This document shows, one piece after another, positions 18,993 through 27,124 of a stretch of 64,000 nt of DNA (positions are counted from its first letter, which is position 1; the number at the start of each line of letters is the position of its first letter). This DNA comes from Segatella baroniae DSM 16972 = JCM 13447 (lineage in GTDB: Bacteria > Bacteroidota > Bacteroidia > Bacteroidales > Bacteroidaceae): contig NZ_AUFQ01000008.1 of assembly GCF_000426585.1 (NCBI RefSeq), positions 1 to 64,000 on the forward strand, given 5' to 3'. The notes under the pieces are model-generated. The model made no database searches, was not told where the DNA came from, and saw only the letters and a program-made list of their open reading frames with translations. The position numbers and the translations under genes were made by a program.

Positions 18993-19496
18993 TTACAGTT
19001 TCGGAGCAATCTCGCCGACCCAGGCGTCGATTCTTTCATCGGTCTTGTTGTCCTCGTTCACTTCGTCGAGGGCCAGGCCGACAAACTTTCCGTCGACAAC
19101 GGCTTCGGAATCATCGAACGTGTAGCCGTCGGTGGAAACGCTGCCGATGACATTGGCGCCGGCTTCCTTGGCCGCGTTGTAGAGTTCCGCCATACCGCCG
19201 CAGAAGGTGTCGCTGTAGCCTTCGGAGTCGCCGCAGCCGAAGATGGCCACAGTCTTGCCGCTGAGATTGCTCTTCTTGATGACGGCAACACCATCATACC
19301 AGTCGTCCTGCAGTTCACCGGCACCCCAGGTAGAGGTTCCCAAGATGAGATTCTGATAGCCGTCGAGCTGTTCGGACGAGATGGAAGCTGCTTCCAAAAC
19401 GTCAGATGAGTCAACTCCGAGTTTGCCGGCGATACGTGAAGCGAGTTCTTCGCAGGTTCCTGTTGATGAACCGTAGATGATGCAAGTCTTATTCAT
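18993..19496 (-). CDS. fldA: Flavodoxin (FldA type)
   Basis: The 167-residue protein starts MNKTCIIYGSSTGTCEELA; SSTGTCE is the FMN-phosphate loop. GTSTWGAGELQDDWYD and IFGCGDSEGYSDTFCGGM are the two FMN-flanking loops of long-chain flavodoxins. It is an electron carrier replacing ferredoxin, often made under iron limitation. Its promoter (19552-19582) is preceded by a 17-bp inverted repeat that could be an operator. It is followed by DUF2023. Confidence 0.95.
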   Translation of the reverse strand: MNKTCIIYGSSTGTCEELASRIAGKLGVDSSDVLEAASISSEQLDGYQNLILGTSTWGAGELQDDWYDGVAVIKKSNLSGKTVAIFGCGDSEGYSDTFCGGMAELYNAAKEAGANVIGSVSTDGYTFDDSEAVVDGKFVGLALDEVNEDNKTDERIDAWVGEIAPKL

Positions 19497-19551
19497 AATG
19501 TTCTTTTTCCTTACGATTGTTTATTAAATGAATCTATTTTTGTCACTGTTG

Positions 19552-19634
19552 CAAAGGTATGGGCATTTCCATGAACGGACAATACCTAAAAACGATGAAA
19601 AGACAGGGCTGCTTTCGTCATCATTTTTAGGTAT
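19552..19634 (-). promoter_or_regulatory. fldA promoter with upstream inverted repeat
   Basis: Minus strand: TTG (19580-19582), 20 bp, TACCTTTG (19552-19559). Directly upstream is an inverted repeat with arms 19582-19598 and 19618-19634 (ATACCTAAAAAYGATGA, 16 of 17 matched, 19-bp gap). The arm edge GGTATTG overlaps the -33 element. A regulator binding here would touch the polymerase. Confidence 0.7.
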
Positions 19635-19676
19635 CGAACGGGTGTTGCCGACTGGTGTCGGGCTGTTCGCGGCAGC

Positions 19677-19910
19677 TTAGTGGTTGCACATTTTGCTCAT
19701 GTCGGCCGTGAAAGCGTTGTCTCCGGCAGGCATGAACTTGCCCCGTGCCTCCAGAAAGTCTACGAGTTCAGCGGCCGTCATGCCCTCCGCGTGGCAGGTG
19801 CGGAAGCGTTCTTCCGCGCCAAAGCGGCTGATGATGGCCTCCACCAGGCTCTCCTTGGTTGCGTAGGTCTGTCCTTCCATCATGTGGAGGACGTCGTGTC
19901 CGTGTGTCAT
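19677..19910 (-). CDS. YecH-family (DUF2492) metal-binding protein
   Basis: The 77-residue protein reads MTHGHDVLHMMEGQTY, ERFRTCHAEGMTAAELVDFL, FMPAGDNAFTADMSKMCNH. This matches E. coli YecH (DUF2492), including the HGHDVLHMM start and the terminal Cys-x-His, likely metal ligands. Function is unknown. It lies after enolase but is separated from it by the enolase terminator at 19929-19965, so it probably has its own promoter or gets read-through. Confidence 0.88.
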   Translation of the reverse strand: MTHGHDVLHMMEGQTYATKESLVEAIISRFGAEERFRTCHAEGMTAAELVDFLEARGKFMPAGDNAFTADMSKMCNH

Positions 19911-19928
19911 AATTCGATGTCGATATGG

Positions 19929-19965
19929 AAAAAGGCCGGGATTACCATCGGTAAGCCCAGCCTTT
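19929..19965 (-). terminator. Enolase terminator
   Basis: Read on the minus strand: AAAGGCTGGG, TTACC/GGTAA, CCCGGCCTTTTT, a long stem ending in a T run. It lies 31 bases beyond the eno stop and ends 19 bases before the YecH-like start. Confidence 0.8.
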
Positions 19966-19995
19966 ATGGTTTATGAAATAGTTGTGGTCAATGGC

Positions 19996-21315
<1,320 letters not shown>

Positions 21316-21341
21316 TTATTATAATGTGATAATTGATGATG

Positions 21342-21376
21342 CAAAGTTAGGCCATTGCCGAGAGAACGGCAATACC
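21342..21376 (-). promoter_or_regulatory. eno promoter
   Basis: Minus strand: TTG (21370-21372), 20-bp spacer, TAACTTTG (21342-21349). The -33 element sits in AGGTATTGCCGTTC, nearly the same as AGGTATTGTCCGTTC in the fldA promoter. Confidence 0.72.
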
Positions 21377-21388
21377 TACAAATGGTTA

Positions 21389-21931
21389 TTAATAGTTCTG
21401 GGCGTCGATTTCGAAGAAACTTTGCGGATGCTTGCAGGTGGGGCACACCTTGGGAGCCTTCGGACCGATGACGATATGGCCGCAGTTGCGGCACTTCCAG
21501 ATACGGTCGCCGTCGCGGCTGAACACAATGCCGTCCTTGATGTTCTGCAACAGCTTCAAGTAGCGCTCCTCGTGGTGCTTCTCGATGGCGGCCACCAGGT
21601 CGAAACGGGCGGCAATCTCCGTGAAACCTTCCTCGCGTGCCTCCTTGGCCATGTTGGCATACATGTCCGTCCACTCGTAGTTCTCGCCGTCGGCAGCGTC
21701 CTGAAGGTTGGTCATGGTGTCGGCAATCTCGCCTCCGTGCAGATACTTGAACCACAGTTTGGCGTGTTCTTTCTCGTTTTGTGCAGTCTCTTCAAACAGC
21801 GCGGCTATCTGCTCGTAGCCGTCTTTCCTGGCCTTGGAGGCGTAGAAGGAGTATTTGTTACGTGCCTGGCTCTCGCCGGCGAATGCGATTTGAAGATTCT
21901 TCTCTGTCTTTGTACCTTTTAAATCTTTCAT
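21389..21931 (-). CDS. Rubrerythrin
   Basis: The 180-residue protein has a ferritin-like four-helix domain with the di-iron ligands in [31 protein letters not shown] and the later EEGF...H segments. A C-terminal rubredoxin-like knuckle follows: CRNCGH...[12 protein letters not shown]. It is a peroxidase protecting anaerobes from hydrogen peroxide. It lies 24 bases after the GNAT gene and close to the RIC-LuxR regulator, which suggests shared control. The start is preceded by TTTAAATC with no obvious strong ribosome-binding site, as is usual in Bacteroidota. Confidence 0.95.
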   Translation of the reverse strand: MKDLKGTKTEKNLQIAFAGESQARNKYSFYASKARKDGYEQIAALFEETAQNEKEHAKLWFKYLHGGEIADTMTNLQDAADGENYEWTDMYANMAKEAREEGFTEIAARFDLVAAIEKHHEERYLKLLQNIKDGIVFSRDGDRIWKCRNCGHIVIGPKAPKVCPTCKHPQSFFEIDAQNY

Positions 21932-21955
21932 TGTAAACTGATTTTGGGATGTAAA

Positions 21956-22252
21956 CTAAAAATATTCCGTATGGCCTGCAAGCAGCTGTCGCAAGTCATG
22001 ATGTCTTTCAAAATAGGCTTGGGCGAACGAGCAGACGGGTTCCACCGCCACTTGTTGCCGTCGGGCCTCCGCCACGGCCGCCTCTACGAGCGCCTTGCCC
22101 ACGCCCTTTCCTTCATGTCCCTTGAAGGTGTAGGTGTGCAGGATGCGCATCCTTCCCCCTTCAATTTCGTATTCCAGCTTTCCCAAAGCTGTGTCGCCGT
22201 CCAGCGCGTCCACGCGTCCCCGGCAGTTGTCGTTGTTGATGATTGTCTTCAT
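21956..22252 (-). CDS. GNAT-like N-acetyltransferase (YjdJ/PF14542 type)
   Basis: Starting at ATG 22252 (MKTIINNDNCRGRVDAL), 98 residues. The frame is open 37 codons further, but that part resembles nothing. LGKLEYEIEGGRMRILHTYT is followed by HEGKGVGKALVEAAVAEAR, the acetyl-CoA loop, and VEPVCSFAQAYFERH. This is the short single-domain GNAT family; its substrates are unknown. It sits between the RIC-LuxR regulator and rubrerythrin. Confidence 0.85.
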   Translation of the reverse strand: MKTIINNDNCRGRVDALDGDTALGKLEYEIEGGRMRILHTYTFKGHEGKGVGKALVEAAVAEARRQQVAVEPVCSFAQAYFERHHDLRQLLAGHTEYF

Positions 22253-22366
22253 ATTATCGTTTTTATCGACGGAAATGACGCTTGGGTCGTTTCTTGGTCG
22301 ATAAAATACAAAATTCATGCCGCCTCGTCCGCTCGTCAAAGGGCAGGAACGAGGTGGGCGCATTCG

Positions 22367-23323
22367 TTATAAGTGGAGCAGCGAGATGTCGACCAGCTTG
22401 TTGACGATGGCATAGATGGTGAGTCCCGCCACGGAATGGATCTGCAGTTTGCGGGCGATGTTGCGGCGATGGGTGATCACCGTGTTGAGCGAAATGAAGA
22501 GACTGTTGGCTATTTCCTTGTTGCTCATGCCCTGAACGAGGCACACCAGGATTTCCTTTTCGCGGTCGCTGAGCTGTTCCTCATTGTCGTTTGTCGTGCC
22601 GATCATCTTCTTGATGTTCAGTGTCACGTCCTTTTGTGTGAGCCGTTTCTCCAGCAGTCGGATGGTGGGGATGAATATCTGCTCTTCCACCATGGCGTGC
22701 TGACTCAGCCATTCCTCGTTGTTGTACAGCCCATAGAGCGTGGCCGTGAGCAGGTTGTTGCGCAGGTCGTCCGAAGGCAGATACTTGATGATGATGTTCT
22801 TGAGCTCCCGCAGCTTGTCCTCCACTTGGTCGTGGTGCTTGGAAAAGGTGCTGATGTCGAAGTTTTCGGGCACGTTTCCCTGTAGCAACTGCTCCACATA
22901 GGGGAACACCGTCTTCTCTTCGTAGCGCATGTGCTTGACGATGTCCTGCGCGTATTCGTCATACAGTTGCAGGATGAGCTGCGCCAGGTTGTCGTGCTCG
23001 TCGAGTGCGTCACAGAGTTCCTTGCGGATGAAGGGCAGTTGGAAGTCTATGTAGTAGGCGTGGGAGGCCTTCAGGTATTTCAGCAGGGTGCTTACGGATA
23101 TGCGGTCGGAGTCGTGGCTGTTGTAATAGCCGTTGATGGTGAAGTTGACGATGGTCAGGAAGGTGTAGGTATCTACGTTCTGACTCTCGCAAACTTCGGC
23201 CACGGTCTTGTTGCCGAAGCCCAGATTGATACCGAAACTTCCCAGACTTTGAAGGATGTTGCTGTTGTCTCGGATGATGTTGATCATCTGGTCGTCAGCT
23301 TCATAGGTTTTCTGCTGTTTCAT
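22367..23323 (-). CDS. RIC/YtfE-like hemerythrin-domain LuxR-type regulator
   Basis: The 318-residue protein has three parts. Residues 12-60 resemble the ScdA/RIC N-terminal domain, but the Cys-Cys pair is replaced by LGFG (FGINLGFGNKTVAEVCE). Residues 85-230 form a hemerythrin-like bundle with H88, H110, H131, E135, H163/H164, H209 and E213, the RIC di-iron ligand pattern. Residues 250-318 form a LuxR HTH (LSDREKEILVCLVQGMSNKEIANSLF...VITHRRNIARKLQ). It has no receiver domain. Likely a DNA-binding sensor of oxygen, NO or iron; next to a GNAT gene and rubrerythrin, its probable targets. Promoter at 23346-23377. Confidence 0.85.
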   Translation of the reverse strand: MKQQKTYEADDQMINIIRDNSNILQSLGSFGINLGFGNKTVAEVCESQNVDTYTFLTIVNFTINGYYNSHDSDRISVSTLLKYLKASHAYYIDFQLPFIRKELCDALDEHDNLAQLILQLYDEYAQDIVKHMRYEEKTVFPYVEQLLQGNVPENFDISTFSKHHDQVEDKLRELKNIIIKYLPSDDLRNNLLTATLYGLYNNEEWLSQHAMVEEQIFIPTIRLLEKRLTQKDVTLNIKKMIGTTNDNEEQLSDREKEILVCLVQGMSNKEIANSLFISLNTVITHRRNIARKLQIHSVAGLTIYAIVNKLVDISLLHL

Positions 23324-23345
23324 AATGCTGTCGTGGGTGTCGGTG

Positions 23346-23377
23346 CAAATATACTTCTTTGTTTCGACATTTGCAAA
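23346..23377 (-). promoter_or_regulatory. Promoter of the RIC-LuxR regulator gene
   Basis: Minus strand: TTTG (23374-23377), 20 bp, TATATTTG (23346-23353), a complete Bacteroidota promoter. The ATG is 22 bases downstream. Confidence 0.78.
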
Positions 23378-23788
23378 GAATGAAAATAAAAATTACAGAT
23401 TGCGGGCCGTCTTTGGTCATATTTCAGGACATGTACGGGCCGGTGGGCGTGTCGGAGCGGCTTTGCAAAAGTCTTCCGCGGGCTTTGTCGCCTGAAGACG
23501 GATGGCCGTCGGACGACAACTCGGCGGTTTCGAGCGTGTTCGCAACGGCTTGCAAATCAGTTGTTTGCATGCGTGTGGCGGCTTGTCATGCGGTTTCCTT
23601 TGCCCGTTTTCTGCCTTTTGGAACGCTTTTCATGGCCTTTCAGGCCCGTGAAAGTAGCCCTTTGACGATGCAAAAGCAGCCCTTTGACAACGTCAAAAAG
23701 CAGCAATCAGAAGTCCAAAGGACAGCTATTTGAAAAGAAAAGGATGAAGGCAAAAAAATAAATATAATATTTATCTAATAACTTGAGC
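23378..23788. other. Gap without gene; contains AAAGGGC-type repeats
   Basis: I see no coding frame with family resemblance. At 23650-23725 are repeated units GTGAAAGTAGCCCTTTGACG, GCAAAAGCAGCCCTTTGACA and CGTCAAAAAGCAGC, members of the dispersed repeat family. 23740-23785 is very AT-rich (AAAAAAATAAATATAATAT). Confidence 0.6.
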
Positions 23789-24276
23789 GTGTAAAGTAAA
23801 CCGTGTCAGGTCGGTTCATGGGAGCATGGCCATGGTGCACTGCGCACTACCGCCTTGGCGGTTGGTCTTTTTGCAGGGGAGGGGTTGCGAGCGAAGCGAG
23901 CTACCCTGCCTAGACTTTGGTGGTGGGGAGCTAGGCCGAAGGTCTTGGTCTTTTTACATTTGAACCATCGCTTTTTGCGGGAAAGTCCGTTTATAATCAA
24001 TACACATGCCGTCATATCGCCCTTGTCGCATGTGTCCCTCATGCTTCAAAAACAATTGACAATTCCGGCGGGTCACCCATCAAGCCCAACAACAGCCACC
24101 ACAAACGTAAAAAAGACCAAGACCTTCGGCCTAGGTGTCTCTGTCATTGGCCAGGCAGGGTAGCTCGCTTCGCTCGCAACCCCCTGCCCTCTAAAAAGAC
24201 CAACCGCCAAGGCGGTAGTGCGCAGTGCACCATGGCCATGCTCCCATGAACCGACCTGACACAGTTTACTTTACAC
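23789..24276. repeat. 488-bp imperfect inverted-repeat element
   Basis: The left arm 23789-23957 and right arm 24107-24276 are near-complementary. They share GTGTAAAGTAAACYGTGTCA at the outer ends, the 60-base part through CATGGCCATGGTGCACTGCG (one mismatch over the first ~75 bases), GTTGCGAGCGAAGCGAGCTA, and CTAGGCCGAAGGTCTTGGTC at the inner ends. One block of about 20 bases in each arm (left 23911-23930) does not match. The loop is about 149 bases. There are no flanking target duplications I can recognise and no transposase. Short frames inside (such as one with GLRAKRATLP) look like chance translations of the repeat. Confidence 0.85.
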
Positions 24277-24357
24277 TCGTCAAAGGCCAGCTTTAGGTCT
24301 CTAAAAAGACTGCTTTTACACCGTAAAAGGGCGGCTTCGACCGCTTGAAAGTTTGAC

Positions 24358-24404
24358 AACGGCCTTCCGAAAGCTGGATGTCCATTTTCGGAAGGCCGTT
24401 TTTT
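24358..24404 (+). terminator. Strong plus-strand intrinsic terminator
   Basis: AACGGCCTTCCGAAA, a 13-base loop, TTTCGGAAGGCCGTT, then TTTT: a perfect 15-bp stem with a T tract on the plus strand. No plus-strand gene lies upstream until beyond 8419; only the inverted-repeat element does. In the other direction it may still end the dlt-like operon, though the T tract is then missing. Confidence 0.75.
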
Positions 24405-24464
24405 CGGTCAAGCAACTTGACGAAGCGCAGGCGCGTTGTGCGGCCGTGCCCCTGTGGAAAAGGT

Positions 24465-25466
24465 CTACTTGTAAATCCGTTGCAGTATTTCCCGGCCCAG
24501 ACTACGGCGGTAATGCACGGGGTCGTAGAAGCCGTGGTGGTCGTGGAGCGACATGTCGGCGGAGAAGTCGTAGACCACCGAGTCGCCGAAGAGCGTGCGC
24601 AGGGCCGCCAGGTCGCGGGCGTTGAACTGTTCGAGACCGAAGTCCGGACTGACGACCAGCTTGAGGCGGGTGTGGTGCCGGCGGCAGAAGTCGCGTATCT
24701 CGGCCAACCGTGTCATCTGTTCCGGCCCGATGACGGGGGCATGCTGATGGACGGTCTGTGGTTTGCCGAGGGCCTTTCGCCATTGGGGTGTCCGCCAGTA
24801 GTCTTCGCCCATGCGGCTGATGTCTTCTTCCTGTCGCAGGACGTCGTCGTTGGTGTAGCGTGTGCGGGTTCTCTCGTCGCCTTCTATCACGTTGGCCATG
24901 GAGTCGTCGTAGTGTCCCGTCCACTTGTATTTCAGGTAAGGCAGCAGGAACTTGGGGAAGAAAAAGCCCTGCAGGTAGGCTGCCTGATAGCTGAAGAAGC
25001 TCTTGCCGGTCACATCGGGCGGCATGATGTGCATCACGCCGGGCTGCGGGTGGGCCTTTTCATAGAAGGCGCGCTCGGTGATGAGGAGCAGGTTTCTCAC
25101 CTGTTGGCCCGGCAGTTTGTCGAGGGCCTGCAGCTTGAGGCACACGTCTCCCAGGCCCTCGGCGTTGCCGAAGAAGCGGAACGGACGGCCGTTGACGTAG
25201 CGGTTCCAGTCGCCGCAGTTGAAAGCCTTGGTGCACGAGGCGCCCATGATGAACGAGTCATATTGCCGTTGCTTGCGAAACATCTTGATTTTCTTCCATC
25301 CGATGTCGCCTTCGCTCAGCTCCACATGGCTGTGGTCGTAGTCGTTGTAGGAGCGGATGACCATGAAGGGGTCTTCATAGCAGTAGACGCTCATGAGCAG
25401 AAGGAAGGGAAGGCTGAGTGCCAGGCACTTGATATAGAATGTGTAGAGTGGCTTTTTGGGTCTCAT
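24465..25466 (-). CDS. SGNH/DltD-like envelope protein
   Basis: The 333-residue protein has one N-terminal signal-anchor helix (about 10-28). The SGNH-like motifs are IMGASCTKAFN with the candidate nucleophile Ser77, and DPVHYRRSLG near the end with Asp315 and His318, as in DltD and AlgX/AlgJ-type acyltransferase partners. It lies 3 bases after the MBOAT gene. In Dlt systems DltD moves the acyl group from the MBOAT/carrier to the acceptor outside the cytoplasm. The acceptor here is unknown. Last gene of a four-gene operon. Confidence 0.8.
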   Translation of the reverse strand: MRPKKPLYTFYIKCLALSLPFLLLMSVYCYEDPFMVIRSYNDYDHSHVELSEGDIGWKKIKMFRKQRQYDSFIMGASCTKAFNCGDWNRYVNGRPFRFFGNAEGLGDVCLKLQALDKLPGQQVRNLLLITERAFYEKAHPQPGVMHIMPPDVTGKSFFSYQAAYLQGFFFPKFLLPYLKYKWTGHYDDSMANVIEGDERTRTRYTNDDVLRQEEDISRMGEDYWRTPQWRKALGKPQTVHQHAPVIGPEQMTRLAEIRDFCRRHHTRLKLVVSPDFGLEQFNARDLAALRTLFGDSVVYDFSADMSLHDHHGFYDPVHYRRSLGREILQRIYK

Positions 25467-25469
25467 ATC

Positions 25470-26840
25470 TCAGAATTGGATGTAAATGAAGTTTTCCACG
25501 CCGAACGCGCCGTACCAGAAGATGACGCCCACCGTGATGAGATAGATCGCCCAGCGCAGGGGCGTGGACAGGCGGCAGCTGCGTTCGCCCAGTTGGAAAC
25601 GACTGTGGAGCCATTCCAAGACGAACATCAACACGGCTGCAATGCCGACGACGATCCACTCCTGGTCGGAGAGTCCGAGACGCAATTCCTTGGCCGATGT
25701 CTGCATGCCGTCGAACAGATGGGCGTAGGTGTAGAACACGTCGCCGACACTCGTCAGGCGGAAGAAGAGCAGCGACAGGGCGAAGAGCAGGTAGGTGCGC
25801 ACCATCATCAGGGCCTTTGCGGCGTGGCGGCCCAACAGGCCGTACAGTCGCTCGCGGCGGTCGCCCAGCAACGTCTCGCCGATGACGACGAGTCCTTGGA
25901 ACAATCCGTAGGCGGCAAAGGTCCAGCCGGCCCCGTGCCACACGCCGATGGCCACGAAAGTGATGAGCAGCGAGGCATGGACGCCCCATCGCTTCCACGA
26001 CCGCAGCGACGCGCTGAGCGGCATGAAGATGTAGTCGCGCACCCAGAACGAGAGGCTCATGTGCCACCGCCGCCAGAGTTCGCTGGTGGATGTCGACGTG
26101 AAGGGGCGGTCGAAGTTGGGCTGCAGCTTGAAGCCGAGCATGCGCCCCAGGCCCAGTGCCATGCAGGTGTAGCCCGCGAAGTCGGCATAAAGCTGGATGG
26201 GATAGAGCAGGGTGGCCGTGAGCAGCTGCATGCCCGTGGCTCCGCGCACGTTGTCGAGCACGATGTCGAGGGCCGGCCCTATGCGGTCGGCGATGACGAG
26301 CTTCAAGAAGCAGCCCCAAGCCACCGTCTTCAGTCCGTCGGTCACCTGTCGATAGTCGAAGGCGTGGGCCTTCTTGAGCTGCGGCAACAGGCTTTCGGCC
26401 CGCTCGATGGGGCCGGATAGAAACTTCATGAAGAGCAGCATGTAGAGCGAAAAGTCGATGAAGTCGTCTTCAGGTTCCTCTTCCCAGTAGATTTCGATGA
26501 GATAGGAGATGGCCTGGAACGTGTAGAAAGAGATTCCGAGCGGGAAGAGCGGCGACCAATAGCGGGCTGCCAGCCAGAAGCCCGCAAGGCTGCCAATGCC
26601 CAGCCACAGCCACCGGGTGGCCCGTGGCGTGTTGACGGCGGCGTGGATGCGGCGGCCCAGAAGGAAGGTGGTGGCGGTGATGGCGGTCGCGACGGCGAGA
26701 TAAGCCAGATGGTAGTAGCCTATGAAGACGCCGCTGGCCAGCAACAGGAGGACATGCTGCTGACGACGGCGCCGCAGGGCGTAGTAGAGAACGAATGTGA
26801 CGCCCATCAACGCCACAAACGGGATTGAAAGAAATTCCAT
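25470..26840 (-). CDS. MBOAT acyltransferase, DltB/AlgI-like
   Basis: The 456-residue polytopic protein has about ten hydrophobic helices. MBOAT motifs: PLGISFYTFQAISYLIEIYW, DFSLYMLLFMKFLSGPIERA, NFDRPFTSTSTSELWRRWHMSL with His260, and GVWHGAGWTFAAYGLFQG with the catalytic-type His302. DltB and AlgI pass acyl groups across the membrane. The linked carrier protein and adenylating enzyme point to the Dlt type rather than acetylation from acetyl-CoA. Spacings: 28 bases after the carrier gene, 3 before the SGNH gene. Confidence 0.92.
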   Translation of the reverse strand: MEFLSIPFVALMGVTFVLYYALRRRRQQHVLLLLASGVFIGYYHLAYLAVATAITATTFLLGRRIHAAVNTPRATRWLWLGIGSLAGFWLAARYWSPLFPLGISFYTFQAISYLIEIYWEEEPEDDFIDFSLYMLLFMKFLSGPIERAESLLPQLKKAHAFDYRQVTDGLKTVAWGCFLKLVIADRIGPALDIVLDNVRGATGMQLLTATLLYPIQLYADFAGYTCMALGLGRMLGFKLQPNFDRPFTSTSTSELWRRWHMSLSFWVRDYIFMPLSASLRSWKRWGVHASLLITFVAIGVWHGAGWTFAAYGLFQGLVVIGETLLGDRRERLYGLLGRHAAKALMMVRTYLLFALSLLFFRLTSVGDVFYTYAHLFDGMQTSAKELRLGLSDQEWIVVGIAAVLMFVLEWLHSRFQLGERSCRLSTPLRWAIYLITVGVIFWYGAFGVENFIYIQF

Positions 26841-26868
26841 GAGAAAGCGGTGGGTTGCTGCCGGTTGA

Positions 26869-27114
26869 TTACTGTTGGCTTCTTGAAATGATGACGTCGA
26901 TCATGTCGCCGATGTTCTTCATGCGGATGATGTCGCGCAGCTTGAAGTGCACCGACCACAGTCTTTCAATCTCGCTGATGATCGTCATGTTGGTCAGCGA
27001 GTCCCAGTTGTCGATGTCATCGGTCGACATTGCTTCGTTCAATTGAAGGTTTTCCTTGTTCAGCACGACCGAAAAGATTCCGTTCAGTGCTGTCAATACT
27101 TCATTTCTTTCCAT
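26869..27114 (-). CDS. Acyl/aminoacyl carrier protein (DltC-like)
   Basis: The 81-residue protein has the carrier-protein helix arrangement, with the phosphopantetheine Ser at 39 in DIDNWDSLTNMTIISEIE. The DSL motif and the acidic stretch before it fit ACP/DltC proteins. It lies 10 bases after the adenylation gene and 28 before the MBOAT gene, so it most likely receives an activated amino acid from the former. Confidence 0.9.
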   Translation of the reverse strand: MERNEVLTALNGIFSVVLNKENLQLNEAMSTDDIDNWDSLTNMTIISEIERLWSVHFKLRDIIRMKNIGDMIDVIISRSQQ

Positions 27115-27124
27115 TGCTGTATCT

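Noticed and set aside
23855..24359. Two short frames with GLRAKRATLP in the inverted repeat
   Set aside because: Both arise from the same repeat DNA in opposite strands, have no ribosome-binding site or known homology, and resemble spurious translations of repeats.
24378..26420. 680-codon plus-strand open frame over the Dlt-like genes
   Set aside because: It lies antisense to clear DltD- and MBOAT-type genes, and its translation is rich in V, E and H with no domain. High GC third positions create such shadows.
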